NCBI GenBank assembly: GCA_023459875.1
Contig: JAEWRY010000044.1
Location: 219,795-283,794, forward strand
Direction: 5' to 3'
DNA: 64,000 nt
Source of the DNA: Bacillota bacterium
GTDB taxonomy: Bacteria > Bacillota > Clostridia > Oscillospirales > Oscillospiraceae
The position numbers were made by a program, and so were the translations under genes. How positions within the stretch are numbered: the first letter of the stretch is position 1; every line of letters starts with the position of its first letter. This document shows, piece by piece, positions 58,860-64,000 of this stretch. Below the pieces are notes generated by a model. It was not told the DNA's origin, ran no database searches, and saw only the letters and a program-made list of their open reading frames with translations.

Positions 58860-61481
58860 ATGGAAGTTTGGCACAACATTCCCGCGCCTCAGGTGCTGGA
58901 AAAACTGGGCGCGGACAGGGATACCGGTTTTTCGGAGACTGAGGCGGCAGACCGGCTGCTGAAGTATGGCCGCAATGAACTGGAAGGGCATAAGAAAGAA
59001 AGCATGATAGCCCGCTTTTTCGGACAGCTGACCGATCCGATGATCCTCGTCCTGTTGGCGGCGGCGGTGCTTTCTCTCATCGCCAGCGGATGGGAGGACT
59101 GGATTGACTCGGTCATTATCCTTCTCATTGTGGTAGTCAATGCGTGTATTTCCATTTCTCAGGAGGATAACGCGGAAAAGGCGCTTGCGGCCCTTCGTAA
59201 AATGTCGGCGCCGCTCACAAAGGTTCTGCGAAACGGAGCGCAGACCAGAGTGGAGACCGCTCTTCTGGTGCCCGGAGATATTATTTTTCTGGAAGCGGGA
59301 GATCTGGTGCCGGCCGATGCCCGCATTCTGGAAAGCGCGAATCTGAAGGCCGACGAATCGGCCATGACGGGGGAATCGGTTCCGGTCAATAAGCTCGCCG
59401 GGATCCTTCCTGAGGACATCCCTCTTGGCGACCGCACCAATATGGTAATGTCGGCAACCGTTATTACAAACGGACGAGCTGTCTGCGTGGTCACCGGCAC
59501 TGGGATGAATACCGAAGTGGGGCGAATTGCCGGCCTGCTCATGGGAGAAGAGAACACCGTCACCCCGCTTCAGAGGAAGATGGGCGAAATCTCCAAGACG
59601 CTCTCTTTTATCTGTCTTGCCGTGTGCGCCGTCATGTTCGGCGCCGGACTCCTCCAGCACAAAAATGTCCTCGAGATGTTCATGACGGCGGTTTCTCTGG
59701 CTGTGGCGGCGATTCCGGAAGGGCTGCCCGCCATCGTCACGATCGTCCTCGCCTTCGGCGTCCAGCGGATGGTGAAACGAAACGCGATTGTAAAGAAGCT
59801 CCCCGCAGTGGAAACGCTGGGCTGCGCTTCTGTGATCTGCTCGGACAAAACCGGCACATTGACCCAGAATAAAATGACGGTGGTGGAAGTCTGGACGCCC
59901 GGGAACCGCCACCGTGCCGCCGCTCTTACCATCGGCGTACTCTGTAACGATACCGTGCTTACCTATGATAATTCAGGTAAGCCGGTTACCAAAGGGGACC
60001 CGACCGAAACAGCCTTTGTGGATGCCGCCATAAAGGACGGCCTCGATAAGAACAAACTGGAAAAGGAGATGCCCCGAAAGGCGGAACTGCCCTTTGATTC
60101 CGAGCGTAAGCTCATGAGCACGGTGCATCCGCTCCCCGGCGGCGGATATCGGGTGATGGTAAAGGGGGCGCCCGATGTGCTCCTGCGCCGCTGCACCAAA
60201 CTGGCAGGCTCCGATGAACCGGTGAAGCTTTCCACTTCTCTTGAAAGGGAAATTGTGAAAGCCAACGAGGAAATGGCGGAAAAAGCCTTGCGGGTATTGG
60301 GCACCGCCTTCAAGGATATCCCCTCGCTGCCGGATGTACTGACCACTGAGGAATTGGAAAACGGACTGACCTTTGTAGGGCTGGTGGGCATGATTGACCC
60401 GCCCAGACCCGAAGTTAAGGTAGCGGTGGCCGAGTGCTATGCGGCCGGTATCCGGCCCATCATGATTACCGGCGACCACAAGCTGACCGCGGTTGCCATC
60501 GCAAAAGAGCTGAACATATTCAGGCCGGGAGACCTCGCCATTACCGGGGAGGATTTGGAGTTTATGCCTCAGGAGATGCTGGAGGAGGAGATCGAAAAAT
60601 TCTCCGTTTATGCCCGCGTCTCGCCCGAGCATAAGATGCGCATTGTGAAGGCTTGGCAAAAAAAAGGACTGGCCGTGGCGATGACCGGTGACGGCGTCAA
60701 CGACGCCCCAGCCCTCAAGGTGGCCGATATCGGCTGCGCCATGGGGATCACGGGCACCGACGTGGCCAAGGGCGCGGCGGACATGATCCTTACCGATGAT
60801 AACTTTGCCACGATCGTCCACGCGGTGGAGCAGGGACGCGGCATTTACGCCAACATAAAAAAAGCCATCCACTACCTGCTTTCCTGTAATATCGGCGAGA
60901 TCATCGTTATTTTCGCCGCAACGGTGTTCGGCTTTGCCCAGATGCCTCTGATCCCGGTCCAGCTTCTTTGGCTCAACCTGGTGACCGACTCCCTGCCCGC
61001 GCTTGCCCTGGGCATGGAACCTGTGGAAGAAGGCGTCATGAAGCAAAAACCCCGGGAAGCAAACGAGAGCCTGTTTTCCCGCAGTTTCTCCATCCGGCTG
61101 GCATGGCAGGGCATTATGGTGGGAGTGCTCACCTTAACTGCCTATTATCTGGGCGAATACGTCCTGTCAGATCCCTTGACGGCCGACGAGGCGGCCAATA
61201 CTATGGCCTTTGCCACCCTGACGCTTTGCCAGTTGTTCCACGCCTACGATGTGCGCAGCGAACGCCACTCCCTGTTCCATATCGGTATTTTATCCAATTC
61301 CGCCATGAACAAGGCCTTTGTCATCGGATTCGCAATGCAGCTCGCCGTTTTGTGTGTGCCTCCTCTTCAGATGATTTTTTCCACCATCACCATGAACGCC
61401 GTGGAATGGATTACGGTACTGGCGCTTGCCGTAATGCCCCTTGTGATCTGCGAAATCGGCAAGGCAATCAGAAACAGATAG
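58860..61481 (+). CDS. Cation-transporting P-type ATPase (P2, Ca2+-like)
   Basis: 873 residues with AAAAGGAG upstream. All catalytic motifs are present: TGES in the A domain, PEGLPA in helix M4, the phosphorylated DKTGTLT, KGAPD in the N domain, TGDH and GDGVNDAPA. Ten membrane helices are expected. The M4 PEGLP motif and M6 LWLNLVTDSLPALALG place it with SERCA/PMR-type calcium pumps. It is a useful intact comparison for the decayed P-type protein at 8571-10667. Confidence 0.93.
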   Translation: MEVWHNIPAPQVLEKLGADRDTGFSETEAADRLLKYGRNELEGHKKESMIARFFGQLTDPMILVLLAAAVLSLIASGWEDWIDSVIILLIVVVNACISISQEDNAEKALAALRKMSAPLTKVLRNGAQTRVETALLVPGDIIFLEAGDLVPADARILESANLKADESAMTGESVPVNKLAGILPEDIPLGDRTNMVMSATVITNGRAVCVVTGTGMNTEVGRIAGLLMGEENTVTPLQRKMGEISKTLSFICLAVCAVMFGAGLLQHKNVLEMFMTAVSLAVAAIPEGLPAIVTIVLAFGVQRMVKRNAIVKKLPAVETLGCASVICSDKTGTLTQNKMTVVEVWTPGNRHRAAALTIGVLCNDTVLTYDNSGKPVTKGDPTETAFVDAAIKDGLDKNKLEKEMPRKAELPFDSERKLMSTVHPLPGGGYRVMVKGAPDVLLRRCTKLAGSDEPVKLSTSLEREIVKANEEMAEKALRVLGTAFKDIPSLPDVLTTEELENGLTFVGLVGMIDPPRPEVKVAVAECYAAGIRPIMITGDHKLTAVAIAKELNIFRPGDLAITGEDLEFMPQEMLEEEIEKFSVYARVSPEHKMRIVKAWQKKGLAVAMTGDGVNDAPALKVADIGCAMGITGTDVAKGAADMILTDDNFATIVHAVEQGRGIYANIKKAIHYLLSCNIGEIIVIFAATVFGFAQMPLIPVQLLWLNLVTDSLPALALGMEPVEEGVMKQKPREANESLFSRSFSIRLAWQGIMVGVLTLTAYYLGEYVLSDPLTADEAANTMAFATLTLCQLFHAYDVRSERHSLFHIGILSNSAMNKAFVIGFAMQLAVLCVPPLQMIFSTITMNAVEWITVLALAVMPLVICEIGKAIRNR

Positions 61482-61496
61482 TCGGATGAAAACTGC

Positions 61497-61534
61497 TTTC
61501 GGCGGTGTCTCAAAGTTATGAGACACCGCCGAAA
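61497..61534 (+). terminator. Hairpin after the P-ATPase gene
   Basis: A perfect 16-bp stem, TTTCGGCGGTGTCTCA with its complement, and a 6-nt loop, 15 nt after the stop. It is followed by only three T, so termination would be modest. Confidence 0.7.
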
Positions 61535-61560
61535 TTTGTCCACCCGAGGCCTAAGAGCAT

Positions 61561-61612
61561 AGCGGTAAACGCCTTTTACCGCTTAAAATTCTTCGCTTCG
61601 CTCAGGATGACA
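61561..61612 (+). repeat. Interspersed-repeat fragment with hairpin
   Basis: A hairpin AGCGGTAAA/TTTACCGCT (61561-61583) is followed by TTCTTCGCTTCGCTCAGGAT (from 61589), a sequence I recognise as widely scattered in intergenic DNA of many bacterial genomes. No coding potential. Recognition rests on memory, not on a search. Confidence 0.5.
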
Positions 61613-61658
61613 TTTTTGTACCGCTTCTTTTTTTGCTTGTTACGAATACAAATAAATA

Positions 61659-61685
61659 CTCCCGGCGCCGTTCCGGCGTCGGGAG
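61659..61685 (-). terminator. Terminator of ptb
   Basis: CTCCCGGCGCCG pairs with CGGCGTCGGGAG (one G-T mismatch) over a 3-nt loop, 16 nt after the ptb stop. On the reverse strand ATTTATTTG follows. Confidence 0.78.
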
Positions 61686-61700
61686 CTTAAGTTTTTAGCT

Positions 61701-62633
61701 TTACTTGGACTGGCTATTTTTCTTCCACTCCACAAGGGCCGCGCAAAAAACCAGAGAGAGGAAGCTCTCCACGGCGTCGTCGCTTCGGGAGGTGAGGGCG
61801 ATGGGCACCTTGGCGCCCACAACAGCGCCGCAGGTGACCGCGTGACCCTGGATCAGCCAGCTTTTTACCAGCGTGTTGGCAACGCTCAGGTTATGGGCGA
61901 TAATCCCGTCAAAGCCGCCGCCCGACCAGGGGCAATCGTAATTCTTGAGCCGGCAGGCTTCTTTACTCAGAATCAGGTCGTAAGAGATCGGTCCCCACAG
62001 CTCACAGTCGGCAAAGGGATTTCGCTTGTGCTCGGCTACGAGGCGCTGGGCGTCCACAGTCTCGGGCATGTGGAAGTTCACGTTTTCCACCATGGCCAGC
62101 AGCGCCAGCTTGGGATTTTCATAGCCAAAGGCCTTGAGTGCGTCCGCCACGTTGCGGATGATTGCCTTCTTCTGGGTGAGGGTAGGCGCTATGGTCACGG
62201 TTACGTCGGAGATAGCCAGCAGTTTGGGGTATTCGGGGATGGAGGCCAAAGAAACATGGCTCATGAGCCGCCTGGTACGCAGGCCGTTTTTCTTATCCAG
62301 CACGGGCATGAGGAAATCCCTTGTAGGGAGATTGCCGCGCATGAGCACGTCGCCGTCTCCGGAATTTATAATGTCGATGGCGGCCTGGGTGACGTTGTGT
62401 CCGGGCGGGACGTCCACCAGGGTATATGGCTTGTCGGTCAGTCCCATCTGATCCAGCAGGGTAACGGTCCGCGCCCGGTCTCCCACCAGTACCGGCTGCA
62501 CAAAGCCCTTTTCCTGCGCGTCGAAAATGCCCTTGAGCATATTTTCGCCGTCTGAGCCGGCTAAAATGACCCGCAGCGGATGTGACAATTGGGGAACGCG
62601 GTTTAAAATGGCATCAAAGTTTTGCAGTTCCAT
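61701..62633 (-). CDS. ptb: Phosphate butyryltransferase-like protein (Pta/Ptb family)
   Basis: 310 residues from ATG 62633 (GGAG 9 nt upstream; the ATG at 62642 abuts it). The PTA_PTB fold is marked by PLRVILAGSDGENMLKGI, VLMRGNLPTRDFL (typical M-K/R-G), HVSLASIPEY, ISDVTVTIAPTL and GAVVGAKVPIALTSRSD. Ptb converts butyryl-CoA to butyryl phosphate. No butyrate kinase gene lies next to it, unlike classical ptb-buk pairs, and a CoA-transferase route is encoded at 44794. A weak promoter has TATACT at 62699-62694. Confidence 0.8.
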   Translation of the reverse strand: MELQNFDAILNRVPQLSHPLRVILAGSDGENMLKGIFDAQEKGFVQPVLVGDRARTVTLLDQMGLTDKPYTLVDVPPGHNVTQAAIDIINSGDGDVLMRGNLPTRDFLMPVLDKKNGLRTRRLMSHVSLASIPEYPKLLAISDVTVTIAPTLTQKKAIIRNVADALKAFGYENPKLALLAMVENVNFHMPETVDAQRLVAEHKRNPFADCELWGPISYDLILSKEACRLKNYDCPWSGGGFDGIIAHNLSVANTLVKSWLIQGHAVTCGAVVGAKVPIALTSRSDDAVESFLSLVFCAALVEWKKNSQSK

Positions 62634-62749
62634 GTACTTCATCTCCGAATCATATTTTTATCAAATCGGCGGGAAGGATAACAAACCGGGATTAGTATAC
62701 CAACATTTTATTACGGAAAGAACACAAACGAAAAGGACGCCGAGAATCG

Positions 62750-63484
62750 TTAGGAGGATGCCGCCTCGCCTGAGGAGGAGGCGTCTTCTTTCAATTCCCT
62801 GATGAGGATAAAGGGCGTAAGCTGACGCATCTGGCCCGCGGGGTTGTCCCGGATCATTCCGACGAGACTGGCGTCGGGCTCTTTGATTGCCGAGGTGTGC
62901 CCCAGAATCATGACGGAAATGGCGTTCGCGTCCACAATCATAGCCTTGACGCCTGTGGCTTCGTAGATTTCGTCGCACACCCTGTCCGGCTGATCGGGTA
63001 TACGGATTCCCATGTGCGCGTACTCGGCGATATCATGCCCGTAAAAGCCGTCCAGACCGGTTATCTCGGGTCCCACGATGTCGTAAAAGACGCCCTTTTT
63101 TCCAAACAGCTTGCAGATGCCCGCGGCGATAGCGGCGAAGATCACCTTAACGGGACCGCAAAGGTTGATGGCAAACTGCATTTTATAAACGTTGCCCGCG
63201 CCGGGACCTGCGGAGGTCTGGTGGACGAATTTGGAAAGAAAGCGGGCCAGAGCGCCCGGCTGCACGTCCTTTTCGTAGATAACCCGGCCCTGGCACAGGG
63301 CGATTACCTTTTCGCTCATAGAGAGGATATCACCAGGCTGATATACGGGGAGAACAAACTCACGCACAAGGTCAATATAGTTATCGCCGATCTCCACAAA
63401 CTTGGTTTGAATGGCGTGACGGGCAAAATTTCTGCCGTCCACAGATATATGAACGGCTTTGCCCTCATTTGCATAGAATTCCAT
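62750..63484 (-). CDS. CofE-like F420-0:gamma-glutamyl ligase family protein
   Basis: 244 residues with AGAGGG upstream. The N-terminal 120 residues match the CofE fold (KFVEIGDNYIDLVREFVLPVYQPGDILSMSEKVIALCQGR), followed by YEATGVKAMIVDANAISVMILGHTS, similar to the metal-binding second part. CofE adds glutamate to coenzyme F420, but no F420 gene is in view and this organism type is not known for F420. The family is often annotated this way in Firmicutes without a proven role. 107 nt before ptb, with a possible separate promoter for ptb. Confidence 0.7.
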   Translation of the reverse strand: MEFYANEGKAVHISVDGRNFARHAIQTKFVEIGDNYIDLVREFVLPVYQPGDILSMSEKVIALCQGRVIYEKDVQPGALARFLSKFVHQTSAGPGAGNVYKMQFAINLCGPVKVIFAAIAAGICKLFGKKGVFYDIVGPEITGLDGFYGHDIAEYAHMGIRIPDQPDRVCDEIYEATGVKAMIVDANAISVMILGHTSAIKEPDASLVGMIRDNPAGQMRQLTPFILIRELKEDASSSGEAASS

Positions 63485-63520
63485 GACACATTACCCTCTT
63501 ATTCATATAAGGTTCACTTC

Positions 63521-63549
63521 ATTATAATTGGTTTGAGCAGGAAAAGCAA
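63521..63549 (-). promoter_or_regulatory. Promoter of the CofE-like gene
   Basis: Sense strand TTGCTT (63549-63544), 17-bp spacer, TATAAT (63526-63521), 37 nt before the ATG. Confidence 0.7.
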
Positions 63550-63811
63550 CATAAAACCTAAACTCGCTGGTAATACTACCGAATCAGAAAGCAAGGAAAG
63601 CCGGCGTATTTTTCGGAAAGACCGGGAAAGAGGATGTCAGAAAAAGGAATCAAAAGGATTATTACCCAGCGTTTTTTGTGATATGCATTTTAACTGGTGA
63701 AAACGGGAGTAATATGGAGGAAGATGTTGTGGTTTGAAGGATGAGGAAGCAGCACATATAGTTGTCAGTAGAATCCCTCAAAAATTGATGTAAAAAAAGC
63801 AAAAAAGGTGT

Positions 63812-63840
63812 TGACATAGAGCGGGGTATTTGGTATATTA
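63812..63840 (+). promoter_or_regulatory. Strong promoter, probably of an rRNA operon beyond the right edge
   Basis: TTGACA (63812-63817), 17-bp spacer, TATATT (63835-63840), preceded by A-tracts (63781-63808) that could act as an UP element. No gene starts within the remaining 160 nt. The 63485-63811 gap otherwise holds only the CofE-gene promoter. Confidence 0.8.
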
Positions 63841-64000
63841 ATTGAGCGCTTGCCCGACACGGTACGGCAGAGCGGCGTGCACCTTGTAAATTAAATAACG
63901 TGAAAGAATTACACGAAGCACCAGAAACGGACAGAAGTTGTCCAAGAAGGTTAAGAAATTAGCTTGAATGGAGCAACTGTTTAAATTTCTTTGAAGCTAT
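63841..64000 (+). other. Untranslated leader, likely 5' external spacer of 16S rRNA
   Basis: 160 nt without an open frame or ribosome-binding site. It contains CACCTTGTAAATTAAATAACG, a motif style seen in clostridial rRNA leaders, and inverted segments AAGAAATT (63953-63960) and AATTTCTT (63984-63991) that could be part of a processing stem. The mature 16S start is not reached. Confidence 0.55.

Overview
The window looks like the replication-origin region of a GC-rich, anaerobic, butyrate-forming member of the Bacillota, most likely Oscillospirales (a Flavonifractor/Intestinimonas-like gut clostridium). This is inferred from gene content: Firmicutes-type genes (darA/pstA, ricT, remB, jag, an asparagine T-box, an ANTAR regulator, SLH domains) together with a butyryl-CoA:acetate CoA-transferase, a thiolase and a phosphate butyryltransferase-like gene. 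No 16S sequence is present. The taxonomic call is an inference.

Layout. 1-8.5 kb: the end of an ABC-ATPase gene with a divergent TetR regulator, a YtaF/MntP-like membrane protein, then a + strand run of an HD hydrolase, a shikimate-kinase-like protein, a DEAD-box helicase, a metallophosphoesterase, mnmG and mnmA. 8.5-11.5 kb (-): rlmB followed by a large membrane protein that reads as a P-type ATPase whose catalytic motifs have all decayed. 11.6-13.7 kb: ftsH. 13.7-21.9 kb (-): a nitrogen-assimilation operon, glnA > ANTAR regulator > gltB > gltD, headed by a consensus promoter and a terminator-attenuator that overlaps an ANTAR-type hexaloop hairpin. 21.9-23.9 kb: a T-box leader with an apparent Asn (AAC) specifier, then an asparagine synthase. 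24-30 kb (-): darA-holB-ricT and rpmH-rnpA-yidD-yidC-jag. 30-39.4 kb (+): dnaA, oriC DnaA boxes, dnaN, yaaA, recF, remB, gyrB, gyrA, rnhA. The strand switch at dnaA fits bidirectional replication from here.

39.4-49.8 kb: a LysM/G5/M23 cell-wall endopeptidase, pduL-like phosphotransacylase, an XRE regulator with a palindromic operator, lepA, butyryl-CoA:acetate CoA-transferase, a TcmP-type methyltransferase, a YitT protein and an SLH-GH18 cell-wall hydrolase. 49.9-55.7 kb (+): xpt and a four-gene BMP-type nucleoside ABC importer, a purine salvage block. 55.7-63.5 kb: tadA, mntP, thlA, a Ca2+-type P-ATPase, ptb and a CofE-like protein. At the right edge a strong consensus promoter with A-rich upstream DNA and a structured leader suggests that an rRNA operon begins just outside.

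The most unusual items are: (1) the pseudo-P-type ATPase next to rlmB; (2) a dispersed, roughly 196-bp, multi-hairpin repeat present twice (after asnB and after the nucleoside importer), with a compensatory base-pair change in its main stem; (3) the glnA attenuator/ANTAR arrangement; (4) the GyrA Gln at the quinolone-resistance position; (5) the CofE-like protein with no other F420 gene in view. No CRISPR array, prophage, intact insertion sequence or tRNA gene was seen.
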